A stretch of 64,000 bases of DNA from Lentisphaeria bacterium (GTDB lineage: Bacteria > Verrucomicrobiota > Lentisphaeria > Victivallales > Victivallaceae). Shown here piece by piece: positions 18,814 to 27,565 of the stretch. The translations under genes and the position numbers were made by a program. The number at the start of each line of letters is the position of its first letter. The stretch's first letter is position 1. Where the stretch lies: positions 62,001 to 126,000 of the forward strand of contig CP091727.1 of the NCBI GenBank assembly GCA_022009855.1, given 5' to 3'. Under the pieces are notes generated by a model. It was given only the letters and a program-made list of their open reading frames with translations. It was not told the DNA's origin and did no database searches.

Positions 18814-19616
18814 TTTCTCCTGGTAACATGTCAGCAATCAGGTTGCCGATTTCAGAGGAAATCACATCGCTCAGGGTATTGCGCTCCTGGAGAGAATAGC
18901 CGATTTCCGGATATTCCTGAACTTCCCGTTCAAGCCGTAGCTTCACCATCTTGATGATGCTGACCTTGATTGCTTCAGAGCGGGATTCCTTCAGATCCTG
19001 CAACTCGGTTCCGGTCAAGGGAGGGAGTTCTTTCGCTTTGTCCTGTCGACGCGCCTTCATGGTTTCCTTATACCCTTTGTCGATCGACATATTTCCAGAA
19101 GCCACCGCATCACGAATTTTTGCCGTCGCGTGATTTTTGATGGTACGAAGTTTTTCCACTTTTCCTCTGGAAATACCAAGGAGGTCAGCTGTTGCTTCTG
19201 ACGATTTTTCCGAAATTAGCCACGTTCGTGGCTAATTTCCCCGGTCGACCGGCGGATTTTCTCTTGTCCAGCTCCGCAAGGCAATTCAGAAGCTCTTGTG
19301 GTGTCAGACTTCTCCGATGGCTCTGAGCTTTGATCGCATATTGAAGCGCCTCGTCTTCCGAAGCGAACTCCTTTAATATGATCGGGACCTTGTTCAGATG
19401 AATTTTCTGTGCGGCGGCAAGACGGGTATGTCCATCCACTACTGTGACTTTGTGACCGGCCCAGATGATGATCGGATGGGCAAAATCAAATCCGTTCTGC
19501 TTCATATCCTCCGCGATCTCGTTCAGGACACTTTCCTTGATCGGAAAGAGATCTTTGAACGGCGATGCGGTGTGGATCGCGATGGTCGGCATCAGAGAAA
19601 TTTTCTCTTCCATCAT
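18797..19616 (-). CDS. ParB-like protein B
   Basis: Starts MMEEKISLMPTIAIHTAS. Same architecture as protein A: KESVLNEIAEDMKQNGFDFAHPI, TVVDGHTRLAAAQKIHLNKVP, an ALQYAIKAQSHRR helix, then (past a shift near 19195) an HTH beginning GKVEKLRTIKNH. The two proteins align over the full length, implying tandem duplication. They overlap by a few codons in one operon. Confidence 0.85.
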
Positions 19617-20413
19617 TTCACCTCGGGGAGTTCTTCGCTGTTGTTCCAGCGGAATACGGAGAGGTCGCGACCTTTCAGAAACGCATTCCAGGCCTTGATG
19701 TAGAATGCCAGAGTTTCCCGAACCGTCAGCTTGTTTTTGCTGATGCGATTATCAATCAGCTTGCAGCGAAGCGTCATGATCGGATGCCCGGTATAAAGAT
19801 TTTCTCCGGTCTTGACCAGCTTGATGAACTCTTCCGCTTTCTGAGGATTTTTCTTCAGAAAGAGGTAGAAACAGAATCCCATATGGGACTTCACGAAATG
19901 ATGTGCGCCGCATTCCGCAACCGCCGCGGCATGTTCAAGCAAATCCCGGTTCTCGTCATAATACGGTTCCAGAACCGAATTACGGGTTTCCGTCTTTGCC
20001 GAACTTGAACGCATCTGCCGATCAAAGTTCTCGTAAATCCAGGCGAATTTTGTGATCATTGCCGCCGTGGTCGGATGCTGGGATCCTTTGATTTTCAGGA
20101 GGTGATGAAAAAGTCTGGTGACTCCGCTGTCGATGGAGCCGACGGCTTCCTTCCTGACATTGTAGACAACGATCATTGTGACGGTGACTCCGGATTCAAT
20201 GATCGCCCAGAGGCGATGCTGTCCGTCAAGAATCGTTCCATCCTCAGCGATTTTGATGGTTTCCCCGTTCTGTTCCCAGGCTCCGGAGGCCATGTCATTG
20301 GCATAGCGGGTAACGTTCAGCTGGCTGATATTCCGGTTCATGGTGTTGCGTTCCAGCATTTGGGCCGCCATATCCGGTGTGATGTCAAGTGTTTTTGTGA
20401 TGATTTTCTTCAT
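19613..20413 (-). CDS. ParB-fold DGQHR-type protein
   Basis: 266 aa, start MKKIITKTLDITPDMAAQML at 20413 behind AAAGGTG. Features: RNISQLNVTRYANDM and the motif TILDGQHRLWAII, typical of ParB/Srx-fold proteins of the DGQHR kind, followed by VRKEAVGSIDSGVTRLFHHLL. The C-terminal half is helical and unassigned. Third of three consecutive ParB-fold genes; a role in plasmid-like prophage maintenance or replication is possible but unproven. Confidence 0.75.
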   Translation of the reverse strand: MKKIITKTLDITPDMAAQMLERNTMNRNISQLNVTRYANDMASGAWEQNGETIKIAEDGTILDGQHRLWAIIESGVTVTMIVVYNVRKEAVGSIDSGVTRLFHHLLKIKGSQHPTTAAMITKFAWIYENFDRQMRSSSAKTETRNSVLEPYYDENRDLLEHAAAVAECGAHHFVKSHMGFCFYLFLKKNPQKAEEFIKLVKTGENLYTGHPIMTLRCKLIDNRISKNKLTVRETLAFYIKAWNAFLKGRDLSVFRWNNSEELPEVK

Positions 20414-20447
20414 GATTTTCACCTTTCCTGTTTGCTGTTTTTTGAAT

Positions 20448-21253
20448 TCAAAGTGTGTCAATGATACGGAGATCTTCATATCCGGTCGGCCAGACTCCGG
20501 AAGTGCAGCAGGCCCGGAAGCGCTCCAGGGCGCTTTTGTTGGAAAGTTCAGCCAGATCCAGCAGTTCATCCGTCAGTTTCCAGACCCCGGCGGAAAACGG
20601 TTCATTCTTTTCCACCGCAATGATGTGGACGGGGAAGTTTTTGCCGGTCACAATCCGGAGAATCGCCCGGTAAAACGCGAGCTGCTGGATATAGCCATAG
20701 CGACGGCAGTCCGACTCGAACCAGCGGAGACTGTCGCAGGTTTTCAGATCAACAAGTCCGGACTTCATGCTGAACCAATCCATCCGGATCTGGCAGGGAA
20801 CGGAACAATACTCAGCCCGAACCACGCCTTCCGCGATCCCGTCCGCCAGCAGTTCCGACGCGAGCGGGTGCAGCCAGACGCCGCGCTGCAGTTTCAGGAG
20901 AAAGCTGAAGTCCTTTCCGGAAATGATTTCGCGCTCCTGAGTCGCCGCCCATTCCGCAAACGCCTTGGTGTTGCGCCCGTAGGATTCGCCGGTCCGGGGA
21001 TTGATCGGGCCGTCGGTCACAACATATTCGCGGTCAAAGGCGTTCCGTCCCTCCAGAATCAGGCAGTGCGCCGCACGTCCCATGACGAATGCGGAAGATT
21101 CACTTTCCGTGATTTCCCGGAAACTTTCCTGCGGTAGAGAGCCGGGGATTCCCGGAAGTCGGCCAGGAGGTGGCTCGACATAAATTCTCCGCTGCGACTG
21201 CGGGCGTGATATTCGTCCGCCGGTTCATGGATGATGAAATTCGTGTTGTTCAT
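20448..21253 (-). CDS. PD-(D/E)XK exonuclease (RecE/DUF3799-like)
   Basis: About 265 aa, first gene after the shared palindromic operator. The N-terminus (MSSHLLADFRESPALYRRKV) and FVMGRAAHCLILEG are typical of the RecE/DUF3799 nuclease group. The active-site region is IRMDWFSMKSGLVDLKTCDS, with the D...DLKT arrangement. A missing base near 21117 splits the frame. It probably degrades one DNA strand to feed the annealing proteins encoded downstream. Confidence 0.82.
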
Positions 21254-21937
21254 TGTTGATCTTCCTTTCTTGATGATGCGATGCTCTCTAACGGGGTTAT
21301 TGCCAGGCAGGGGTGCAAAATGGCCCCTGTTTTTGAAAAAATTTTTCGATTATTTTTCCCACGGATGGTGATTCCGGACTCAATCAAGGATGCCCTGATG
21401 GATGAAATTCTGATACGGACCGCTTTTCTGGAAAGAGCTGTTCTTCTGGAAATCTCTGAAGCGGAACATCCGGCAATCAGAAGAAGGCAAATTTCCTGCA
21501 TATCCGAGGACAAACTGTTTATGACTGAGCGGACAAGAAGAATCTGACTCTGCCGTCTGTTTTCCTGGGGAGTTGCCTCACCCCGCATTTGAATCTCCAT
21601 CCCGATTTTCCGGTAATCCGGCGCTTCGTCCGTATCTTCCGCTTCGTTCAGAGCATCAATAGGAATGGCATCCGTCAGAATACGTGTCGTTGCTGACCGG
21701 AGTTTTCTGATTATCCGGTATGCCGTGTTCTGCATCACACCATGAGCAAATGTGAGAAATCCGGCATTGGAATGTTCGTTGTAATTGTCTGAATTGCGAA
21801 CTGCCGCGAGAAGCAGTTCCTGAACTGCATCGTCCATGTCTCTTTTCGCATTCCCCCTGCCTGACGATGGTGCCGATGAGCGATTTTGCGATTCGGGTGA
21901 GTGTCTGCGCTTCCGCGTCGGTGATAATGTGAGCCAT
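21250..21937 (-). CDS. Sigma-70-family-like transcription factor
   Basis: About 228 aa, start MAHIITDAEAQTL at 21937. The region 2-like helices DDAVQELLLAAV and FAHGVMQNTAYRIIRKLR are followed by region 4 with LSSDMQEICLLLIAGCSAS and EISRRTALSRKAVRIRISSIR. One indel lies near 21850. The last ~25 residues are translated through the operator upstream of the exonuclease, so the true end may be earlier. It may direct transcription of phage genes from non-host promoters; target sites are unknown. Confidence 0.7.
21307..21328 (-). promoter_or_regulatory. Palindromic operator A, upstream of the exonuclease operon
   Basis: CAGGGG-N10-CCCCTG. On the minus strand it is followed by GGCAATAACCCCG and then, 54 bp from the palindrome edge, the ATG of the exonuclease. 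A matching element stands before the C5-methyltransferase. Confidence 0.65.
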
Positions 21938-22027
21938 TTTTTGCTCTCCTCCCCGGCCGCTCCAGAGCGGAAGGCGGAGGACTGAAGCGTCCGGCATTGT
22001 TTTTCGTTTTGCCTTCCGCTCCCCAAT

Positions 22028-22202
22028 GGTGCAATTGCACCGGCTCCGGTGCAGAAATGGGTATTGCACCGGGTGCAAAATCACATTATTGTTGATAATG
22101 AAAGAGTTAAATTATCGAAAAAATCTCAAAAAAGGCTGAAAAGCCGGTGCAAAACCCGGTGCAATGCACCGGACCCGTGGTTTTTGCACCGGACTTTGCA
22201 CC
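22028..22202. repeat. Array of ten GGTGCA/TGCACC sites
   Basis: Ten copies of the hexamer GGTGCA in both orientations at 22028, 22036, 22048, 22065, 22072, 22146, 22158, 22165, 22185 and 22197. Several have the longer form CCGGTGCA and pair as palindromes (GGTGCAATTGCACC). The two clusters are separated by an AT-rich stretch (22085-22135). It lies upstream of the sigma-like gene and after the repressor-operon terminator. This is the structure of a replication origin with iterons or of a multi-site operator. Confidence 0.7.
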
Positions 22203-22225
22203 GAAAATCTGGGGGAAAGGGCAAA

Positions 22226-22262
22226 AAAAAGCACCCTGCCGTGATTGACAGAGTGCCGTGGA
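22226..22262 (-). terminator. Rho-independent terminator of the repressor operon
   Basis: On the minus strand GGCACTCTG, a nine-base loop region and CAGGGTGC form a stem with one G-U pair, followed directly by a run of seven T. It is placed just after the stop of unknown protein 2. Confidence 0.8.
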
Positions 22263-22280
22263 ATCCGCTATGGGATTGGA

Positions 22281-23355
22281 TCAGGTTCGGGAGGGATGGT
22301 AGTTGGAAGAGCCGCTGGCATCGTCCCGGTTGACGAAGCGCACCTGATAGCCTTCGTTTTTCACGAATTCAATGGGGTCACCGTCGTTGATGTTCGGGAA
22401 GAATTTTCTCAGTGCGGCGCAGATTTCATATTTCCGGTGTTTCCAGAAATCATATTCGCGCGTGTCTCTGGCCGGGAGCGGAAGAACCTTGCCCGGCATG
22501 GACAGCAGAGCGAGCAATGCGGTAAACGCCTCGGTGCGGCATCCTTTTTCTGATTGCACATGCCGAGCTGCATATAATTGATCTGGATCGGAGCCTCCCC
22601 TTGACCCAGATGGAAACATTGTCTCCGTCTTTTTTCGGATGTGAACATCCGCCCACCTGGTGTCAGGAGCACATTGATATTCCGTAAGTACCTTTGGCTG
22701 CCTGGCGGGATGGAAACTGTTCAGGAGATTTATGGTTTCGCCATCTGCGGTAAGACTGCCGTCCACATTTATCGCCATGCAGTCATCCAGACCAAAGGCA
22801 AACACATTTTTTCTTTTGTAAAGCCGCAAGCATCAGCTTTGGAACATTCACAAGTTTTCCGACAAACAGTATGAAAACCCTGTCTTCCCGGAGCAGTTCT
22901 TTCAGCTGGTGTTCAAAGACCACCATATTATTATAATAGGAAATGTAGACCGGCATTCTGCATCCTGTTCCGGTTTTCAGACAGCCGAGTTCCCAGAAAA
23001 AGGCATCGTCTAAATCCACACTGGAAAATTCAATGCCGAGGGCATCCGCGATCTCCTTGTGGAGACGGTCGTAATTCAGACGGTAAATACCGATTTCTTC
23101 GGGCATGATCGGGATTCTGGGCCGGGTGATGTCCATGGGGCAGCATGCCTTCAGGCCTGAACTCAGCTCCCGAACCATCCGGTAATTGCAGTTCTCCGGA
23201 CAGTTGTCAGTATCAGGGCAGAGCAGACGCATGGCGTTTCCCGGAGCCGGATTCAGATATTTTATCCTGAACTGCTCAATGTCAATGCCGGGGAGTTGAA
23301 TTTTCCAGTCATACAGCGGCTGCGATCTTGCATTCGCCAGCAAGGAGTTCCACAT
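22281..23355 (-). CDS. Unknown protein 2 of the repressor operon
   Basis: About 355 aa once shifts near 22815 and 22600 are bridged. Start MWNSLLANARSQPLYDWKI at 23355, inside the end of protein 1. No family recognised. A Cys-rich segment CPDTDNCPENCNY...ACCPMD suggests a bound metal. Later comes an alpha/beta region: MVVFEHQLKELLREDRVFILFVGKL, then GLDDCMAINVDGSL and ALLALLSMPGKVLPLPARD. It is translationally coupled to protein 1 and co-transcribed with the repressor up to the terminator at 22226, so it is probably expressed in the lysogen. A defence or exclusion function is possible but only inferred from position. Confidence 0.7.
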
Positions 23356-24537
23356 AAATCGCCTCTTCATTCTTTGTCAGTGTGTGAATGATGCCGACTT
23401 GCCGCAGCCATTCATCGACAATCATGCCGAAATCGTCGTAATCATATCCTGACCGATTGGATGCGTCAAGAACAATCGTCCGTTCCGCCCGTCCGATTTT
23501 CACCAGAAACTTGGCTCTGATAATCCGGCCCATGCTCGACAACTTGAACTGATGGCGTTCCATGTCCCGGAACAAATCCCCGTCTTCCGCCTCCAGAATC
23601 GCGGACATACCGCTGTTGTCGTTGATATATGCCTTAATTGACAGCAGGGATATACTCTTGACGTCCGCCGCTCCATGATAGCAAAGGATATTTCGACCAA
23701 GTTCCTTGATCTTGTCCAGATCGTTGATACGGGGCGAGGAAAAGGCATCGTAATCATCAAAAGACTTTTCCCGAGCTGTTTGCAGTAGGCATCTTCCATC
23801 CATTTGGGACTGGTGGGAATGCCGAGACGCAGTTCTCCTGTGTCCCTGTTGATGCTCAGGGTATTGTAACTTTCCGGCTGAAACCCGATAGTTTTGGACT
23901 TTCTGCCGTTCATGACAATGCCCTGTCGTCTGTAGGAGTCACCGTGCCTGACAAGCAGGACCAATTCCCGGCTGTCGTTTTCCGTCAACGTGACACGAGC
24001 GGTGCTGCCGTAGTTTTTCGACTGGAATATCGAGTTCATCCCTTCCTCAAAATCATGAATCTGCGCTGGCGTGATAACCAAATTACGGATATCATGCCGT
24101 GTCGCCCGCATTGCAAAGGATTTCTTTTTCAGAGCGGCATAATCAGATTCCAGAACACTGAGTTCTTCGGGATCATGAAGATATACCAGAAGTGCCATAT
24201 CCGCAGTTGACATGGTATCTGTTAATTCGTTGGCATAACTGCTTCTGGAAATAAAAGTCCTTAAGACATCGTTGAAACATTCCATGCTCGTCGCACCGAC
24301 AAGAGCAAAGCCATTGAACAACTCCTCATATTCGCCGACAAACATTTGATTTGAAAGGATTGCTGCGAGTCCATCGTAATCAAAAGTATCTTCCGTTATA
24401 TTTCCTGTCGTCGGGAAGTTCATGCGGTCGAAATAGCCTTTGTAACGGCTGATCATTTCCAATAAACGCGGAAATGAGAACTTTCTCAGGACTTCCGGAT
24501 TTTTGAACTTACGTAAATTACTCCCTGCCATTGACAT
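23309..24537 (-). CDS. Unknown protein 1 of the repressor operon
   Basis: About 409 aa across one shift near 23770. Start MSMAGSNLRKFKNPEVLRKF at 24537 with AGGGGG upstream, overlapping the repressor's last codons. Helical N-terminus (FSFPRLLEMISRYKGYFDRM), then ELFNGFALVGATSMECFNDVL, a central VTLTENDSRELVLLVRHGDS and C-terminal KFLVKIGRAERTIVLDASN and DYDDFGMIVDEWLRQVGII. There is no signal peptide, membrane segment or known catalytic motif. With protein 2 it forms a two-gene unit in the usual position of phage-encoded immunity genes. Confidence 0.72.
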
Positions 24538-25180
24538 TTACCCCCTGTTTGAGAATTCCCACCATTTTCCCGATGATTCGAAATGAGTCGTAACAAGTCA
24601 GCTCGATCGGCTTGACTTCCGGATTCTCTGCTTCCAGCGCAATGCGGTCCGGACGGTTTACGAGCCGTTTCAGAGTTACTTCGTTGTTGATAGCTGCCGC
24701 CACGATGTCCCCGTCTGCGGCAATCGGCTGATGACGGATGATGACAATATCACCGGTCTCAATGCCAACACCAATCATGCTGTTACCGTCTACGCGCAGG
24801 GCAAACACAGCCCCGTTGGTAGTGAGAGCCTTGTCCACGGCAACGGTTTCATCACCACTTTGATCTTCGAACTCTTCTACCGGAACTCCTCCGGGAATTT
24901 CTCCAAGAAGTGGGACCTGAACGGTGACAAGAGCTTCCGGTTCAACAGTTTTATTGATGACATACGGTTTTGTTGAGCCTTTTTCAATGCGCTTCAAATA
25001 GCCCTTGGAAACAAGTTCCTGAAGTATATCGTAAATAGATGGAGCAGCTATTCCGAACGTATTGGCAAGCTGTTGCATAGTCGGCATTTTTCCGTATATG
25101 GAGAAGAATCGGCTGATCTCCTGCATCACTTCCGCCTGCCGTCGCGTGATATTCTCTGCCTTATGTCTGCCCTGTCCCAT
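24518..25180 (-). CDS. LexA/CI-like repressor (S24 peptidase)
   Basis: 220 aa. Winged-helix N-terminus TRRQAEVMQEISRFF, MPTMQQLANTFGIAAPSIYDI and a wing KRIEKGSTKPYV, followed by a self-cleaving S24 domain. The catalytic Ser is in VDGNSMIGVGIETGDIVII and Lys in EVTLKRLV. The hinge cleavage site appears as GEIPGGVP, with Gly-Gly where LexA has Ala-Gly. It probably maintains lysogeny and is inactivated on DNA damage; candidate operators lie at 25357 and 21307. It heads an operon with two unknown genes. Confidence 0.92.
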   Translation of the reverse strand: MGQGRHKAENITRRQAEVMQEISRFFSIYGKMPTMQQLANTFGIAAPSIYDILQELVSKGYLKRIEKGSTKPYVINKTVEPEALVTVQVPLLGEIPGGVPVEEFEDQSGDETVAVDKALTTNGAVFALRVDGNSMIGVGIETGDIVIIRHQPIAADGDIVAAAINNEVTLKRLVNRPDRIALEAENPEVKPIELTCYDSFRIIGKMVGILKQGVNVNGRE

Positions 25181-25216
25181 TGCGAACTCCTTTTATCCCT
25201 AATGCATCTAAAGCAT

Positions 25217-25244
25217 AATATACTCTGTTGATCAATCATTTCAA
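25217..25244 (-). promoter_or_regulatory. Sigma-70-type promoter of the repressor
   Basis: Minus strand: TTGAAA (25239-25244), a 16-base spacer and TATATT (25217-25222), about 37 bp before the repressor ATG, which is preceded by AAAGGAG. The spacer contains the palindrome TTGATCAA, a possible autoregulatory site. Confidence 0.65.
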
Positions 25245-25356
25245 ATCGATGTTATCGGCAAAAAACAAAGTGTATGCTTATTCTGCTTCTGTTGAGCGGT
25301 CCTAAGTATCTGATCCTGACCTGGCGTAAAAAATTTTTCGAATTTTTTTTGAAAAA

Positions 25357-25378
25357 CAGGGGCCAAAATGCACCCCTG
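25357..25378 (+). promoter_or_regulatory. Palindromic operator B, upstream of the methyltransferase operon
   Basis: CAGGGG-N10-CCCCTG, preceded by an AT-rich tract and followed by GGCAATAACCCCGA. The distance from the palindrome to the ATG of the C5-methyltransferase is the same as for operator A before the exonuclease. Likely bound by the adjacent LexA-like repressor (inference). Confidence 0.65.
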
Positions 25379-25431
25379 GGTGGCAATAACCCCGATAGAG
25401 ACACATTGATTTAACAACGAAAGGAAACAGC

Positions 25432-27150
25432 ATGAAATACGGCAGTATTTGCAGCGGAGTTGAGGCGGCAACGCTCGCCTGGCGCCCTCTAGGCTGGAAA
25501 GCTGTTTTTTTTGCCGAGGTTGAGCCATTCCCATCAGCGGTGCTGTGTCATCGATTCAAAGCGACTCGTCCATTGCGACCGCTTGATCCGGCAATGGCAG
25601 ACAACGAGAAGGAGCGGAAGACCCGGGAATTGTGGAGTCGTCAGATCGCAGGTCTTCCGGAGGACGGGACGATTCCGAATTTCGGAGATTTTACCCTAAT
25701 AAAGAGAAAGGATGTAAATGAAGATATCGACCTGCTCGTCGGGGGGACTCCCTGCCAGGATCTCTCAATCGCAGGGAAACGACTGAGATTTGAAGGTCGG
25801 CGAAGCGTGCTCGCTCTCGACTTTGTACGATTGTGTTTTGAGCTTGGAGTCCGCTGGGTTGTGTGGGAAAATGTCCCCGCTGCTCTTTCCAGCCGCCGAG
25901 GCGAGGATTTCGGACGATTTGTTTCCCTGCTCTGTGGATGGGATGTCCCGGTCCCTGAAAGCGGATGGAGAAAGTGCGGGATCGTCACTCCGGCTCCGGG
26001 AGGATTCGGAGTGGCATGGAGAGTACTTGACTCTCAATTTACCCGAGTGGAACAATTTCCGAGGGCAATCCCGCAGCGCCGGAAGCGTCTCTTCCTTGTC
26101 GGATATTCTGGTCAGTGGAAATATCCCGCCAAGGTACTATTTGACGGTGAAATGTGCGGAGGGGATACTCCGCCGCGCCGCACGAAGAGGCAAAACGCTT
26201 CCGCCGGTTCTGAAGGAGGCTCTGCTTCGACAGACTGGTGGGACGGTTCCCAGAAGGCAGGCACACTGACGCGGACGAGTGATCAGCAGTTCATGCCGGA
26301 CAAGGGGCGTCTCCAATGCGTGATTGAACAGACCGGAACGGATTTTCTTTGCTATGAAAACCATGCTCCCGATTCCCGTATAAAATCGGTCGAAGTGTCA
26401 CAATCCATCGTTGCCCGCATGGGGACAGGCGGGAACAATCTTCCGCTCCTGCAGGAAGTTCCACGGGAACCGGAAACAGCCATCGGCTTCATTAAAAACG
26501 ATGCGGGAGGTGATCTGCAGGGATTCTGGAATGAGGTTTTCCCTACGATGCGCACGGAAGTGACTCCCGCGGTGGCTCGTGAAGAATGTTTTCACGTTTC
26601 CTTCTGCGATGCGAACGGCAGACGGAAAGACCGTCCGAACGGCGGTCTTTATGTGACGGAGGCGAAAACTGGAAAAACAGTTACGGCAGGCGGTCCCGGC
26701 GCGGAAACGGTCATTGTCGAACCAATCGCACTTGACGGAGACAAAATGAAGCCCGGCGAACGTTCCGGAGGATCGGGCATGGGGGTTTCTGAAGAAGGTG
26801 TGATGTATACGCAGACCGCCGGAGATGTGCATGGAGTCGCCTATACGCCATCCGGAAAACCGACAGTTCGCAAACTGCTTCCCCTCGAATGCGAGCGCTT
26901 GATGGGTTTCCCCGACAATCACACGCGAATTCCCTGGAATGGTAAATCCGAGGAGGAATGTCCTGACGCGCCCAGATACAAAGCATGCGGAAACTCCATG
27001 GCAGTGAACTGTATGATGTGGATCGGGGAACGGATTCAGAAGGTGGAAGAGAAAATCAGCCACGAACGTGGCGAATTTCCGGTCAGAGAAATAACCGAAG
27101 CCTCAAATGAGTCTTCAAATCACATAAAAACGGAGGAAATCAATGAGTGA
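25432..27150 (+). CDS. dcm: DNA (cytosine-5) methyltransferase
   Basis: 572 aa, intact. Motif I SICSGVEAATLAWRPLGW, motif IV GGTPCQDLSIAGKR with the catalytic Cys, motif VI VVWENVP, motif VIII PQRRKRLFLVG, a long variable target-recognition region and motif X KACGNSMAVN near the end. The first gene after operator B, with AAAGGAAAC as ribosome site, heading the rightward operon. It methylates cytosine C5; with no restriction enzyme nearby it is probably an orphan protecting phage DNA. Confidence 0.95.
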   Translation: MKYGSICSGVEAATLAWRPLGWKAVFFAEVEPFPSAVLCHRFKATRPLRPLDPAMADNEKERKTRELWSRQIAGLPEDGTIPNFGDFTLIKRKDVNEDIDLLVGGTPCQDLSIAGKRLRFEGRRSVLALDFVRLCFELGVRWVVWENVPAALSSRRGEDFGRFVSLLCGWDVPVPESGWRKCGIVTPAPGGFGVAWRVLDSQFTRVEQFPRAIPQRRKRLFLVGYSGQWKYPAKVLFDGEMCGGDTPPRRTKRQNASAGSEGGSASTDWWDGSQKAGTLTRTSDQQFMPDKGRLQCVIEQTGTDFLCYENHAPDSRIKSVEVSQSIVARMGTGGNNLPLLQEVPREPETAIGFIKNDAGGDLQGFWNEVFPTMRTEVTPAVAREECFHVSFCDANGRRKDRPNGGLYVTEAKTGKTVTAGGPGAETVIVEPIALDGDKMKPGERSGGSGMGVSEEGVMYTQTAGDVHGVAYTPSGKPTVRKLLPLECERLMGFPDNHTRIPWNGKSEEECPDAPRYKACGNSMAVNCMMWIGERIQKVEEKISHERGEFPVREITEASNESSNHIKTEEINE

Positions 27151-27340
27151 AGCTGATGTGGAATGCCTGGAGTATTCGGCACAATATGCCGAGTTGGCAG
27201 CTCGGTATCGCAAACTGAAGAAAAAGGTCCGCAGAATGCGGAAGGCGTTTGCGGCAATCGAGTGCGCGCTTCTCAATAAATGCGATCATCATGCGGAGTT
27301 CATCATCGGTGAATGTGAATCCCTATCGCGGGAAGTATGA
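27143..27340 (+). CDS. Small coiled-coil protein, 65 aa
   Basis: Starts MSEADVECLEYSAQ, overlapping the methyltransferase stop. A basic helix RYRKLKKKVRRMRKAFAAIE is flanked by acidic ends. Unrecognised; overlaps at both ends indicate a real operon member. Confidence 0.65.
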   Translation: MSEADVECLEYSAQYAELAARYRKLKKKVRRMRKAFAAIECALLNKCDHHAEFIIGECESLSREV

Positions 27341-27555
27341 ACCGGAGTGCTGCCATGCCGGAAAATGAGACACTGGAAGAGGTGATCAGGCGGAATGCCT
27401 CGGGGCCGAAGTCTGCAGAAGTGGACGGACAGAAGGTCGAGCAGCATTCCCTTGCCGATCAGATTGCGGCAGATGAATATCTCGCGTCGAAAAAGGCCCT
27501 AAAATCCCGGACTTCCGGCCTGAAGATAACCAAATTGTGCCATTCAGGGGCGTGA
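27337..27555 (+). CDS. Small protein upstream of the portal (gpW-like position), 72 aa
   Basis: Internal start MPENETLEEVIRRNASGPKS possible at 27355. Ends in KITKLCHSGA, and its central QHSLADQIAADEYLASKKA resembles short proteins encoded just before lambda-type portals (head-completion gpW position). Function by position only. Confidence 0.65.
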   Translation: MNRSAAMPENETLEEVIRRNASGPKSAEVDGQKVEQHSLADQIAADEYLASKKALKSRTSGLKITKLCHSGA

Positions 27556-27565
27556 GGATCCATCG

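Noticed and set aside
22028..22202. CRISPR or tandem repeat array
   Set aside because: Hexamers occur in both orientations with irregular spacing, unlike CRISPR direct repeats.
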